A DNA stretch of 64,000 nucleotides from Bryobacteraceae bacterium (lineage in GTDB: Bacteria; Acidobacteriota; Terriglobia; Bryobacterales; Bryobacteraceae), in the NCBI GenBank assembly GCA_019748195.1, contig JAIEPW010000065.1, positions 30,532 to 94,531 on the forward strand, given 5' to 3'. Below the pieces are notes generated by a model. That model did not search any database, was not told the origin of the DNA, and saw nothing but the letters and a program-made list of their open reading frames with translations. The translations under genes and the position numbers were made by a program. The number at the start of each line of letters is the position of its first letter. Within the stretch, counting starts at the first letter, position 1. Of this stretch, positions 22,407 to 32,142 are shown one piece after another.

Positions 22407-22429
22407 AAAAAAGTGGGCTTTCGCCCACT
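22407..22429 (-). promoter_or_regulatory. Terminator-like hairpin (candidate attenuator) in rimP-nusA-infB leader
   Basis: Minus strand AGTGGGC-GAAA-GCCCACT-TTTTT, 17 nt before the RimP ATG. Confidence 0.65.
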
Positions 22430-22448
22430 GGTTCTGTTCGACCCTTTC

Positions 22449-22454
22449 ATTATA
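22449..22454 (-). promoter_or_regulatory. Candidate -10 box (TATAAT) of the rimP operon
   Basis: Minus strand GCGTATAATGAAAGGG; weak TTGCGG about 19 bp upstream. Confidence 0.5.
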
Positions 22455-22533
22455 CGCTCAGCGCCGGGTCCCGCCGCAATAGACGCTCCGGAGTATTCCT
22501 GGCTGCCCCGCTTCGCTACACTGAAGGTTCGCC

Positions 22534-23718
22534 ATGCCAGCCCAAGTCTCCTCCTCCGCGATGGCCATCCCCCATTCGCGCATTCGCGAACTGGCCGAAA
22601 TCGCCATGGGCATGCCCGGGGTGCTGAAGCTCTACTTCGGCGAATCGAGCATCCCCACGCCCGATTACATCAAGCGCGCGGCCCAGAAGGCGATGGCCGA
22701 CGGCTATACGTTCTACACCGAAAACGCCGGCTTGCCGTCGCTCCGCAACTCGCTGGCGCGGTACTACCAGGAACGGCATCAGGTGGAACTCGACCCGGCG
22801 CGGCAGATCGTGGTCACCGCCTCCGGAGTGCAGGCGCTGAACCTCTCCATTCGCTGCGTTCTCGATCCCGGCGACGACGCCCTGATCCTGACTCCGGCGT
22901 GGCCCAACGGCTCCTCCATCGTGCAGATGTTCCACGCCAGGGCGGTGCAGATCGCGCAGCCGCTGTGCGGGCAGCGATTCGAAATCGACTTCGAGGCGCT
23001 GGAGCGCGCGATGACCCCGCGCACCCGCATGCTGCTGTACACCTCGCCCTCCAATCCGCTGGGTTGGGTGGCCACGGATCGCGATCAGGAGCGGCTGCTT
23101 GACTTCTGCCGCCGCCATCACCTGTGGCTGCTGGCTGACGAAGTTTATGAGCGGCTCCATTATCCAGAAGGCCAACCGCTCGGCAACCCCGTGCCTACCA
23201 TCCTCACCAAGGCCACGCGGGAAGACGCGGTGATCGTAGTCCAGTCTTTCTCCAAAGCCTGGTGCATGACCGGATGGCGGCTCGGCTGGATCGTCTCGCG
23301 CCCCGACCTGATCGCGCGCGCCACGCCGTTGAACGAGTTCATCGTGTCTCACGCGCCCAGCTTTACCCAGCGCGCCGGCGAAACCGCGCTGCTGTGGGGC
23401 GAGGCCGCCATCCGCGAGTTCCTGGCCAAGCTGAAGGTGAATCGGGATTTCTGCCTGGCCCAGTTGCAGAAGATGCCGGGCCTTAAGGTGCCCAAGCCGG
23501 AAGGCGCGTTCTACTTGTTTCCCCGGGTGGAAGGCGTCAGTGATTCCTTCGAGTTCTGCAAGCAGGTATTGATGGATACGCAGGTGGGTCTCGCGCCCGG
23601 AGTGGCGTTTGGCGAGGGCGGGGAGGGGTCGATCCGCCTGTGCTATGCCTCGGAGATGCCGATCCTGCGGGAAGCCATGCAACGGTTGGGCGACTTCATG
23701 AGCTCGCGCAAACGGTAA
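22534..23718 (+). CDS. PLP-dependent class I/II aminotransferase
   Basis: VIVVQSFSKAWCMTGWRLGW (PLP Lys), YTSPSNPLGWV, GSIRLCYA. Confidence 0.92.
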   Translation: MPAQVSSSAMAIPHSRIRELAEIAMGMPGVLKLYFGESSIPTPDYIKRAAQKAMADGYTFYTENAGLPSLRNSLARYYQERHQVELDPARQIVVTASGVQALNLSIRCVLDPGDDALILTPAWPNGSSIVQMFHARAVQIAQPLCGQRFEIDFEALERAMTPRTRMLLYTSPSNPLGWVATDRDQERLLDFCRRHHLWLLADEVYERLHYPEGQPLGNPVPTILTKATREDAVIVVQSFSKAWCMTGWRLGWIVSRPDLIARATPLNEFIVSHAPSFTQRAGETALLWGEAAIREFLAKLKVNRDFCLAQLQKMPGLKVPKPEGAFYLFPRVEGVSDSFEFCKQVLMDTQVGLAPGVAFGEGGEGSIRLCYASEMPILREAMQRLGDFMSSRKR

Positions 23719-23756
23719 GTCGCGGCGCCCGCCACCCGGACGCCGCGCAGGCAACG

Positions 23757-24743
23757 TCAGTCGCTGAGCGCGGCGATCAGCGCGCCCTTCGCGGTGGAGT
23801 GCAGCGGATTGGCCGCCATCCGGATCTCGGAAATCTGCACCGGGAACGTCTGCTCCCGCAGGATCGTTTCGAAGCGGTCCCGGAATCCCTTGGGCAGCGC
23901 CGTGCCGCCCGACAGCACCACCGGCACGGGCCGGTTCATCTTCGGCAGATTGCGCGAGTTGGCGAAGGCCTCACGCAGCCCTGTCACCAGCGTGCGGATC
24001 ATGTCGTCGTAATAGACGTTGATCACCTGGTGCACCTTGTCCGCGTAGTGTCCGTTGAAGTGGAAGCTCTGCTCCTTCTCGATGCGGATGCGGTTGGCGC
24101 GTTCGCCCGTGATCGAGGCCGCGCTGTGGTCGATGTAATCGCCGGCCTTGGGAACACTGAAGCTCATCACCGGGACCGAGAGGTAGGAGACGCAGACGTT
24201 GCATAGCCCGCCCCCGCAACTGATGCCGATGCCGGTGAAATTCGTCGACTCCAACTCGCCGTAAACCACCGCTTGGCCTTCGTTGATCGCCTTGGCCTGA
24301 AAGCCTAGATCGCCGAGCACCTGCTTGAGTGTCGCCTCATGATAGGTCAGGTTCTTTTCATGACCCAGCGGCGCCGCCGGCACCGTGAAGCATAGCTTGG
24401 CGCCTTTCCCCTTGCCAACCAGCGACTCGATCAGCCGCCCGATCTGGGTAAGGCTCTCGGGCTCCTTCGCATCCAGCACGCCGGAGGTCATCGTTCTGCG
24501 GATCTCCGCGTTCATCAGGTCCGCGAATTTCTCGCTCTCATTTCCCTGCACCACGATCTCGCCGTTTTCGACCGAGTGCGGGATGCCCTCGCGCTCCAGC
24601 ACGCCGGCCGTGATCTTCGAGTACGGGATGGTGACGAACGCATTCAGCTCGCTCGAGTACTTGTACTCCTCGCCGCTGCGCTCCGCTTTCACGATCCGGC
24701 TGGTTCCCACGTCGAGGCCCAAGGCAGTGTCATTCGTTCGCAT
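23757..24743 (-). CDS. Actin-like ATPase (MamK/FtsA/Hsp70-superfamily)
   Basis: ALGLDVGTSRIVKA (phosphate 1), GIGISCGGGLCNVCV (phosphate 2), VPVVLSGGTALPKGF (adenosine motif). Confidence 0.78.
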   Translation of the reverse strand: MRTNDTALGLDVGTSRIVKAERSGEEYKYSSELNAFVTIPYSKITAGVLEREGIPHSVENGEIVVQGNESEKFADLMNAEIRRTMTSGVLDAKEPESLTQIGRLIESLVGKGKGAKLCFTVPAAPLGHEKNLTYHEATLKQVLGDLGFQAKAINEGQAVVYGELESTNFTGIGISCGGGLCNVCVSYLSVPVMSFSVPKAGDYIDHSAASITGERANRIRIEKEQSFHFNGHYADKVHQVINVYYDDMIRTLVTGLREAFANSRNLPKMNRPVPVVLSGGTALPKGFRDRFETILREQTFPVQISEIRMAANPLHSTAKGALIAALSD

Positions 24744-25899
24744 GTGCTTTTTCTCCTGTAGCGGCCGGGATTGCCAGGGCCGCGGCTAGCTTCCGATAGC
24801 GCTGCTCGAGAGCAGATTTGTAGCGGACGACGGAGACGCCGGCCGCCGCAGCCTGTTGCCGGACCTGCTCTCGCGCCCGCAACAGTCCTTTCCAGGGCTC
24901 GCCGCTCATCACTTGCAGGAACACCTGGTCATACTCGAAGCCGAACACCGCGACGCTCGCCGGCGCGAGCGCGTAGTTGTCCGTAAGTCCAACTTCCAGA
25001 TACGGAAAACGGTTCGCCCAGTCGGTGTGATAGGCGATCTTCATGAACCCCGGGTTCACCGACACCTGCGCGTGGGTGACGCAATTACCCATTGGAATCT
25101 TGTACTTGGCACGCAGCATTTCGGTCAGAATGCGAAGCGAGTGGATCTGCCCCGAACTGGCGGTCTGCTCCTCGCCGGTTTGCGTCTCCACCGCGACGCC
25201 CAGAAAGCTCTCATTGAGACCTACATACGCGTTTTCCGGATCCGCCCACACCGACGGCCCGGCATGGTTGGCGACATCGCTTTCCGGCACCACGCGAAAT
25301 ACGCGCCCGAACCGGTCAATCAGGAAGTGATAGGCGTGAATGGACTTAACGTAGTCCAGCAGGCCCCGTCCCAAGCGCAGCATCTCCCGCGTCCGCCCCG
25401 GTTCGAAGGGAACAATCAGGCTTTCGGTGGTGTGAAACACGATGCCGCGCGGCTCGGACAGCCAGCGAACGGCCGGACGATCCAGATTGCCCGAATAGCC
25501 CGGAAACGGCTTACGGGGCCGGTGACCGGCGGTGTACTGGGTTTCGATCCGCAAACCGTTCGAATAGGTCTCATAAAGCGCCGCTTTTTCCACCAGCCAC
25601 ACGTTTGGGACTGCCGCCGTCCAGGGATGCGCGTCGCGCTGCGGCAATGGCAGGGGTCGATCGACAGTGACGGAGCCCGAGGTCGAGGGGCCGGGCACGA
25701 AAACTAAGCCTAGTAGAATCAACGGCGTATAGGCTCGCCAGTTGCGAGGCAGGCGGACCAGCAGGCGGCGTTTCGGCCGCGGCGCGTGATCCGTCGCGGC
25801 GCGCAGATAACGGAGCCGTTCCACCGGGTCGGAGATATGGCTCGCCCGCCACTCCACCAGCGGTTTGCGGTCTCCGGTAATCAGGCCTGACAGTCGCAT
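24730..25899 (-). CDS. Membrane-anchored N-acetylmuramoyl-L-alanine amidase (Amidase_2/PGRP-like)
   Basis: FHTTESL...HAYHFLIDRFGRVFRVV...ANHAG...GVAVETQTG...THAQVS; one TM segment (TPLILLGLVFVPG) after a ~60 aa basic N-terminal region. Confidence 0.75.
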   Translation of the reverse strand: MRLSGLITGDRKPLVEWRASHISDPVERLRYLRAATDHAPRPKRRLLVRLPRNWRAYTPLILLGLVFVPGPSTSGSVTVDRPLPLPQRDAHPWTAAVPNVWLVEKAALYETYSNGLRIETQYTAGHRPRKPFPGYSGNLDRPAVRWLSEPRGIVFHTTESLIVPFEPGRTREMLRLGRGLLDYVKSIHAYHFLIDRFGRVFRVVPESDVANHAGPSVWADPENAYVGLNESFLGVAVETQTGEEQTASSGQIHSLRILTEMLRAKYKIPMGNCVTHAQVSVNPGFMKIAYHTDWANRFPYLEVGLTDNYALAPASVAVFGFEYDQVFLQVMSGEPWKGLLRAREQVRQQAAAAGVSVVRYKSALEQRYRKLAAALAIPAATGEKAHANE

Positions 25900-26006
25900 C
25901 TATCCAAGGAAGTCTGTTGAGACAGACAAAGCTCTCTTGGAGAATCGGGCGGTATGCGGAAAAACCTTAGATCCACCTGAGAAGGCGGTCTATCGATTAG
26001 GGTTAA

Positions 26007-26879
26007 CTACGAAACATTGGCGGCTTCAAGCAGGTGATCCTGCCGAGGCGTCCACGCGCCGCTCTCTTCGGCCTGGTCCACGCCCTTGGCGGTGATCACA
26101 TACCGGCCATTATCGGCGCGCTGGATCCAACCCTGCTCCCGCAAATACCACAGGCTGAATTCGAGATGTTCCCTCGGAACCGAGAGCATGTCCTCGAGTT
26201 CATGCAGGTTCAGCGACGGGTTCTCATGCGCGGTCACGCGCTTGGTGTACAGCAGGGACAGAATGCCCTTACGCTTGCTTTTTTCGCCGTCCAAGCCTCG
26301 CGCGGCTTCCGGCTTGTCGAAGATCTTCCACTTGTGGCGCTGGTACGATCCCAGTTGGACATCATAGGCTGCACGCTGTTCGGGATCGCTCAGCACGTTG
26401 TAGGCTTCCAGAACCTGACGGAAAACGCTTTCGTCGCCGGTCTCCGGGTTATCCGGGTGATAGCGTTGCGCCAGGATGCGATAGACGCGGTGGATGGTGT
26501 CCGCCGACGCCTTTTCATGTACTTGCAGGACTTCGTAGTAGTCGTTCACCGAGGTAGCGGACGTTGCCGGCTTCGGCGCGGACGCTTCGGTGAAGGCAAA
26601 CCCGGCGCGATACACGCCGGTGCGCACCTCCGAGCAACTCACCACCCGTACCCGCTGGTCCCGGAACGTGCGCGTGACGCCGCTCTGCGTGAGGTCGCCG
26701 TGCAGGGTGAGGATCGCGCCGACGCCAAGCGGCTCGATCAGCTCCGCGCCGACTCCATCTGGGCCGCAGTCGACGACCTTCAACGTCAGGCGCCGCGAGC
26801 CCACCCCGGTCAGGTGGAGCAACTGCGTTTCCGTGATGCTCTTGCGCGGGTGCTTGCGGCGTTCCTTAGCGGGCCTCAT
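26007..26879 (-). CDS. PilZ domain - DnaJ J-domain fusion with C-terminal winged-helix-like region
   Basis: RRKHPRKS...VVDCGPDGVGAEL (PilZ RxxxR and DxGxxG) then YYEVLQVHEKASADTIHRVYRILAQRYHPDNPE...AYNVLSDPEQRAAYD (J domain with HPD). Confidence 0.85.
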   Translation of the reverse strand: MRPAKERRKHPRKSITETQLLHLTGVGSRRLTLKVVDCGPDGVGAELIEPLGVGAILTLHGDLTQSGVTRTFRDQRVRVVSCSEVRTGVYRAGFAFTEASAPKPATSATSVNDYYEVLQVHEKASADTIHRVYRILAQRYHPDNPETGDESVFRQVLEAYNVLSDPEQRAAYDVQLGSYQRHKWKIFDKPEAARGLDGEKSKRKGILSLLYTKRVTAHENPSLNLHELEDMLSVPREHLEFSLWYLREQGWIQRADNGRYVITAKGVDQAEESGAWTPRQDHLLEAANVS

Positions 26880-26935
26880 CCTATCCGGGTCTATCGACCC
26901 CCGGCCCGCACGGCATTAGACGAGCGATCCCGGAG

Positions 26936-29134
26936 CTACTTCGCCTCCACCGGCGCGGGACGATCGTTCTTCGAATACCGTTCAAAGAACTCCACGATCC
27001 GCATCATATGGTCCATCCGCGCCAGCGGAGGACCCGAGCGGGTCTGCTCATGCCCAATGTTCGGATAACGCACGTATTCCACCGGCCGTCCAAGCTGTTT
27101 CAGTGCTTTGTAGATCATTTCACTTTGCGATACGCCGGTCCGGAAGTCTTGCGAGCCGTGGAGAATCAGGAACGGTGTCCTGATCCTGTCGACGTAAGTA
27201 AACGGAGACTGCTGGTCCAGCAGCTTCTTCGACTCCGGCTCCCACGGGAAGCCGCCGAAATGGTTCTCCACCAGCCGGAACGCGTTGCCCTCACCGAAAA
27301 ACGTGTTCAGCTCATAGACTCCCCGCTGCGCGGCGGCGGCCTGGAAGCGATTGTCGTGGCCGATAATCCAGGCGGTCAAGTACCCGGCATACGATCCCCC
27401 GGTCAGAAACAGGCGATCGCGATCGATCATGGCATTCCGGCTCATGGCATCGTCCAGCGCCGCGAGCACATCTCCCGCCGGTCCCTCGCCCCAGTTCTTG
27501 TAATTGGCGCGCTGGAACTCGTATCCGTAGCCCGATGAACCGCGGGGGTTGGAGTACACGACGCCGTAACCCCAGGAGCAGAACAACTGGAACTCGTGCC
27601 ACATACTGAATTCGCCCGGGCCCCACATCGCGCTGGGTCCGCCGTGCATGTCGAGCACCCAGGGGTACTTCTTTCCCGGCTGGGCATTCACCGGATTCAT
27701 TACCCAATACTGCACCTTGGTTCCGTCCGGCCGGGTGATCCAACGCTGCTCGGGAAGGGAGATGGTCTTGGCGGCCAGCCAAACGGAATTCAATTCGGTC
27801 AACTGTTTCGGCCGTCCGTCCTTGCCGATCAGGTACAGCTCGCTCGGATTCGGCACACTGATCAGAGCGGCCACCACCTTGCCGCCTCCCTCATCGAACG
27901 CCGCGACACCGGTCTGCGGCGGGGTCAGCGTGATCGCGCGGCCGTCCGCCATCTCCAGCAGCGGTTCGCCTCCGTGCCAGCTCGAAGTAAAGCGGACGAT
28001 ACCGTCCCGTCCCACCTGATAAGCGCTGACGGCGGACTTCCAGTCGGGAGCCAGCCAGGAGATCTCTTTCGACGCCAGATTCAGGCGCCCGACCTTCGCT
28101 TGCCGGAACCCCGGCTGATCGGATTCCGAGGCGGTGAAATACAGCGACGCGCCGTCGGCGGAAAACCGGGGCTGGCCGTACGACCATGCTTCGTTGTCCA
28201 GAACGGTGCGCGCTCCGCTGCCGTCCGCGTTCATCATCCAGACGGAGGCGCGGCGCAGCCGGTCGGGATGCGTGGCCACGGGAGGCGTCGAGTTGTATAC
28301 GATCTGTTTGCCGTCCGGCGAGAACGAGAACGCGCCGCGGCTATAGAAGTCGCGCGTCAACTGCGTGGCTTTGTTGCCGACGGCAAGATCGATGAGGAAC
28401 AAAGTGGCGACCGTTTGTTCCGGACTCAGCGCCTGCTCGCCAATGAAATTGATGCGATTGATGACTGTCGGATTGTCCTTGGAAGCGTTCTTCTCCAGCC
28501 AGGCGCGGATCGCCTTGCGATCCCCGTCGGGTCGCGCGTCCACCTTGGTCTGCTGATCCCCCGGCTTGGGACGCTCCCAGTCGAACCATTCGCGGTTCGG
28601 GCGCTCCAGATCCCAATGGGGCTTGCCTTCAATCTTCGAGATCGGGATCGCGGAGGAGACGAGCAGCGCCAGGCCATCCGGCCGCCAGACGGGATTGCCC
28701 GCGCCGTGTTCGAGTGAAGTGACCGGTTTGGGTTCGCCGGGAGACCGGAGGGGCAGCAACCAAACCTGCCCGCGGGGACGGTCCCGCGCCGAATCATCCG
28801 ATCTCACGAAGGCCAGGTTGCGCCCGTCCGGGCTGATGGAAAACGCCCCATCGTTGCGAGCCCCGAAGGTGAGTTGCGCCGGCTTCGCCTGCGCGTCGTT
28901 CAAATCGATGAACCAGAGATTGGAGCGGTAGCTGTACTCGGGCTCGCCGTTCTTCATCTCGGTATGAATCGATCGCACCGCGTACACGGCAAAAGATCCG
29001 TCACGCGCCACCTCGACATCGGTAACGTTACGGATCTTCAACATGTCCGTCATCGTGATGGGCTGTTTGACGCCTTCCGCGGCGGAGTACAGCAAAACCG
29101 GGAAGATGGCGATTTTCCAGATCGACGCTCGCAT
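26936..29134 (-). CDS. S9 family prolyl oligopeptidase/acylaminoacyl peptidase
   Basis: N-terminal propeller repeats; FLTGGSYAGYLTAW serine motif; DFRTGVSQSEMIYKAL, GHEQTR. Confidence 0.92.
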   Translation of the reverse strand: MRASIWKIAIFPVLLYSAAEGVKQPITMTDMLKIRNVTDVEVARDGSFAVYAVRSIHTEMKNGEPEYSYRSNLWFIDLNDAQAKPAQLTFGARNDGAFSISPDGRNLAFVRSDDSARDRPRGQVWLLPLRSPGEPKPVTSLEHGAGNPVWRPDGLALLVSSAIPISKIEGKPHWDLERPNREWFDWERPKPGDQQTKVDARPDGDRKAIRAWLEKNASKDNPTVINRINFIGEQALSPEQTVATLFLIDLAVGNKATQLTRDFYSRGAFSFSPDGKQIVYNSTPPVATHPDRLRRASVWMMNADGSGARTVLDNEAWSYGQPRFSADGASLYFTASESDQPGFRQAKVGRLNLASKEISWLAPDWKSAVSAYQVGRDGIVRFTSSWHGGEPLLEMADGRAITLTPPQTGVAAFDEGGGKVVAALISVPNPSELYLIGKDGRPKQLTELNSVWLAAKTISLPEQRWITRPDGTKVQYWVMNPVNAQPGKKYPWVLDMHGGPSAMWGPGEFSMWHEFQLFCSWGYGVVYSNPRGSSGYGYEFQRANYKNWGEGPAGDVLAALDDAMSRNAMIDRDRLFLTGGSYAGYLTAWIIGHDNRFQAAAAQRGVYELNTFFGEGNAFRLVENHFGGFPWEPESKKLLDQQSPFTYVDRIRTPFLILHGSQDFRTGVSQSEMIYKALKQLGRPVEYVRYPNIGHEQTRSGPPLARMDHMMRIVEFFERYSKNDRPAPVEAK

Positions 29135-29159
29135 GAAGGTGATTCTACACTGAAGGTAT

Positions 29160-29714
29160 ATGCGAGGCCTTATTTTCCTGCTCGCGGCCGTGAATTTGTT
29201 GGGGCAGGATGCTGTCTACAAGTCGGCCCGCCACAAGCAGAAGGCGATTGCGGACGGCAGAGCGCCGCGCGGATCCACGGTGACGTTCAGCCAGGACGAA
29301 ATCACTGCTTTTGCAAAGGTCCACGTGCCGCTTTGGGTTCCCGCCGGGATTCGCGGTCAGAAGGTGACGGTGGGGTCCGGAACGGCGCAAGGCAATGCGA
29401 TGGTCGACTTCCTGAATATGCAGCACGCCCGAGGCGTGCAGTATCACTGGACCATTGAACGGCTGATTCGCGGGGAGCGTCCGCTGCAGGTGAACATTTC
29501 GCTGCAATCGGACAAGGGCCGCGCCACCGTGCATCTGGACCGGGTGGAGATCTCGCGCGTGCCCGCCAGCGGATCCGTGCTGGACTTCATGGTGGACACG
29601 TTTTTTCTTTCCTTGTTTCCTCAGGCGAAGATCAACCAGCCGTTTGAGCTGGACTACAACATCCAGCAGATCCGGCTGGTCCCAGGGCGTGTCCTGGTGA
29701 CCATGAAGCCGTAA
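29160..29714 (+). CDS. Secreted hypothetical protein (184 aa)
   Basis: Signal peptide MRGLIFLLAAVNLLGQ; ORF isolated between divergent/same-strand genes. Confidence 0.65.
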   Translation: MRGLIFLLAAVNLLGQDAVYKSARHKQKAIADGRAPRGSTVTFSQDEITAFAKVHVPLWVPAGIRGQKVTVGSGTAQGNAMVDFLNMQHARGVQYHWTIERLIRGERPLQVNISLQSDKGRATVHLDRVEISRVPASGSVLDFMVDTFFLSLFPQAKINQPFELDYNIQQIRLVPGRVLVTMKP

Positions 29715-29759
29715 CCGGAGCTGGACTCCGGCGGTATAGTACAGGCGGAGGAGTACGAA

Positions 29760-32138
29760 ATGAACCTCTGGCCCGATTTGCGCTACGCGGCGCGCACGCT
29801 ACTCGCCCGCAAGAGCATCACTGGTCTCGCCATGATTTCTCTTGCCCTCGGAATCGCGGCGAATTCCACGGTATTCAGTCTGGTGGACGCGATGTTCCTG
29901 CGACCGCTGGCCGTCACCGATCCGGAGCGGATCGTGGAGTTGGTTCGCGATCCCGCGTCCGGCCGCGGGGAAGTGATCTCCTTCGCCGATTATCTCGATC
30001 TGCGGCGCGACATCAGCGCGCTTGAAGGACTGGCTGCGATCAGCCGCCGTGGCACGGTGCTGCACCTGGGAGAGCTGGAGGAATCCCTCTCGGTGGCCGT
30101 AGTCTCGGACAACTTCTTTGAGGTCACCGGCGTGGGCGCGGACCGTGGCCGGCTGTTTGACAGGGTCGAGGATGCCCGCCTGGCGGAACCTCCGGTGATC
30201 CTGAGCCACGGTTTGTGGCAGCGCCGCTTTCAGGGCGATCCGGCGGCGATCGGCAAGGTGATCCGGCTGATGAACGATCAGTTCACCGTGGTCGGCGTGC
30301 TGCCGCGCGAATTCCGAGGCTTCGATCGCGGGATGTCGCTGGAGATCTGGATGCCGCGGATTTCATGGTCGCGGATGGGCGGCACGGCGGATTTCGAGAG
30401 CCGGCGCGCGCGCCACTTCGAGGCGATCGGGCGGATGCGGCCCGGCGCGGGGATCGGCGAGGTTCGCGCGCAGGCGGATACCGTGGCGGCCAGGCTCGCG
30501 GCCGCCTATCCGGACACCAACCGCAATACACGTTACCTGGTCCGGCCGCTGGAAACGCCGGCGGGCGGCAGAACGCTGCTCATCCTGGCGCCGATCGCCA
30601 TCGTGCTTCTGATCGCCTGCGCGAACGTGGCCACGCTGCTGCTGGCGCAAGGCGAGGCGCGCTCGCGGGAGCTGGCGATCCGGCAGGCGGTGGGCGCGGG
30701 ACGCTGGCGCCTGGTGCGCCAGGCGCTGATCGAGGGGTCGCTGCTGGCGGCCGGCGCCGCCGCGCTCGGGCTTCTCCTTACCGCGTGGCTCATCGAACTG
30801 TCGCCGGTGCTGATGCCGCCGGGACCTTCGTGGGTCGGATTCGATGTGCTGCTGGATCGCCGCGTGGTGGCGTTCACGATGGCCATCACTGTTGTAGCTA
30901 CCATGATCTTCGCGATCGCTCCGGCGCTCCGGTTCTCGCGCCTGGAGATTACTAACGTGCTGCGCAGTTCCGGCGGCGAATCGGCGCGGCTGGCGGGCTC
31001 GCGCCTGCTGGTGATCTCCGAAATCGCGCTTTCCGTCGTCCTGCTGACCGGCGCGGGACTACTGTGGCGCAGCCTGGAACATTCCAGCCGCAAACCCACG
31101 GGATTACCCAAGGACAAGAACGTGCTGATCACCCTCGGGTACTTTCCGCGCGAGGATCTGACGCGCGTGCAATTGCTCGAGATTGCGGCCGCGAAAGTGC
31201 AATCGCTGCCGGGCGTGAAGGCGGTTAGCTATGCGCGCCGCATTCCCATGGCCGGCTACGGCGGGGGCGCGAGCCGCGAGGTGATGCTCCCCGGCTGGAC
31301 GGAAGCCGTGCCGGTGAAGTTCAACCAGGTTTCGCCCGGTTATTTTTCGATGATGAACCTGACGCTGGAGCGCGGGCGCGGATTCACGGCCCAGGATGAC
31401 GAGAACTCGCCCGCGGTGGCGATCGCCACGCGCGCCTTCGCGCGCAGGTTCTTCGGCGATGCCGACCCGGTGGGACGTGTCATCCACATTCGCGACAAGG
31501 GTTACCAGATCGTGGGTCTCAGCTCCGATGCGCCGGTGAATCAACTGCATGAGCAGGCTCAGCCGTTCCTGTATTTCCCGTTCGCGCAGGCGCCGTCGGA
31601 GGACTTCACCCTGCTGGTGGAAACCGAAGGAGAGCCCCTGGGAACGCTGGCCGCGATCCGCCGCGCGCTGCGCGAGATCGATCCCAAGGCGAGCCTGTCG
31701 AGCGAGACATCGCTGCGGGAGCACATTCGCGATTCCTTGTACTGGGATTGGATGCCCGCGCGGATCGCGGGAGCGCTGGCGGCGCTGGGCGTCCTGCTGG
31801 CGTTCGCGGGCCTGTTCGGCGTGGTGTCCCACAGCGTCACCCGGCGCCGCCGCGAGTTCGGAATTCGCATGGCCGTGGGCGCGGATTCGGCGGCGATTCA
31901 CCGGGAAGTGCTGCTGCGTTCGCTGCGGACCACGGCGTGGGGCGTCGTCCTGGGGCTCGCCTGCGCGGCGGCGGCGGGACGCCTGCTCCATTCCTTCCTC
32001 CACGGCACCAGCCCCTGGGATCCGCCGGTGTTCGCCTTCAGCGCGCTGGCGGCCACGATTTTGTCGCTGTTCGCCTCGCAAATCCCGGCAATTCGTGCCT
32101 CACGGGTGGACCCGATGACCGTTTTGCGTGCAGACTAG
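29760..32138 (+). CDS. ADOP/MacB-FtsX type ABC transporter permease (792 aa)
   Basis: MNLWPDLRYAARTLLARKSITGLAMISLALGIAANSTVFSLVDAMFLRPL; ends IRASRVDPMTVLRAD. Confidence 0.92.
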   Translation: MNLWPDLRYAARTLLARKSITGLAMISLALGIAANSTVFSLVDAMFLRPLAVTDPERIVELVRDPASGRGEVISFADYLDLRRDISALEGLAAISRRGTVLHLGELEESLSVAVVSDNFFEVTGVGADRGRLFDRVEDARLAEPPVILSHGLWQRRFQGDPAAIGKVIRLMNDQFTVVGVLPREFRGFDRGMSLEIWMPRISWSRMGGTADFESRRARHFEAIGRMRPGAGIGEVRAQADTVAARLAAAYPDTNRNTRYLVRPLETPAGGRTLLILAPIAIVLLIACANVATLLLAQGEARSRELAIRQAVGAGRWRLVRQALIEGSLLAAGAAALGLLLTAWLIELSPVLMPPGPSWVGFDVLLDRRVVAFTMAITVVATMIFAIAPALRFSRLEITNVLRSSGGESARLAGSRLLVISEIALSVVLLTGAGLLWRSLEHSSRKPTGLPKDKNVLITLGYFPREDLTRVQLLEIAAAKVQSLPGVKAVSYARRIPMAGYGGGASREVMLPGWTEAVPVKFNQVSPGYFSMMNLTLERGRGFTAQDDENSPAVAIATRAFARRFFGDADPVGRVIHIRDKGYQIVGLSSDAPVNQLHEQAQPFLYFPFAQAPSEDFTLLVETEGEPLGTLAAIRRALREIDPKASLSSETSLREHIRDSLYWDWMPARIAGALAALGVLLAFAGLFGVVSHSVTRRRREFGIRMAVGADSAAIHREVLLRSLRTTAWGVVLGLACAAAAGRLLHSFLHGTSPWDPPVFAFSALAATILSLFASQIPAIRASRVDPMTVLRAD

Positions 32139-32142
32139 TTTC

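Noticed and set aside
21914-22450. Longer RimP start at 22450
   Set aside because: That ATG lies within a TATAATG box and the extension would translate the terminator-like hairpin; the internal Met at 22390 fits RimP N-termini better.
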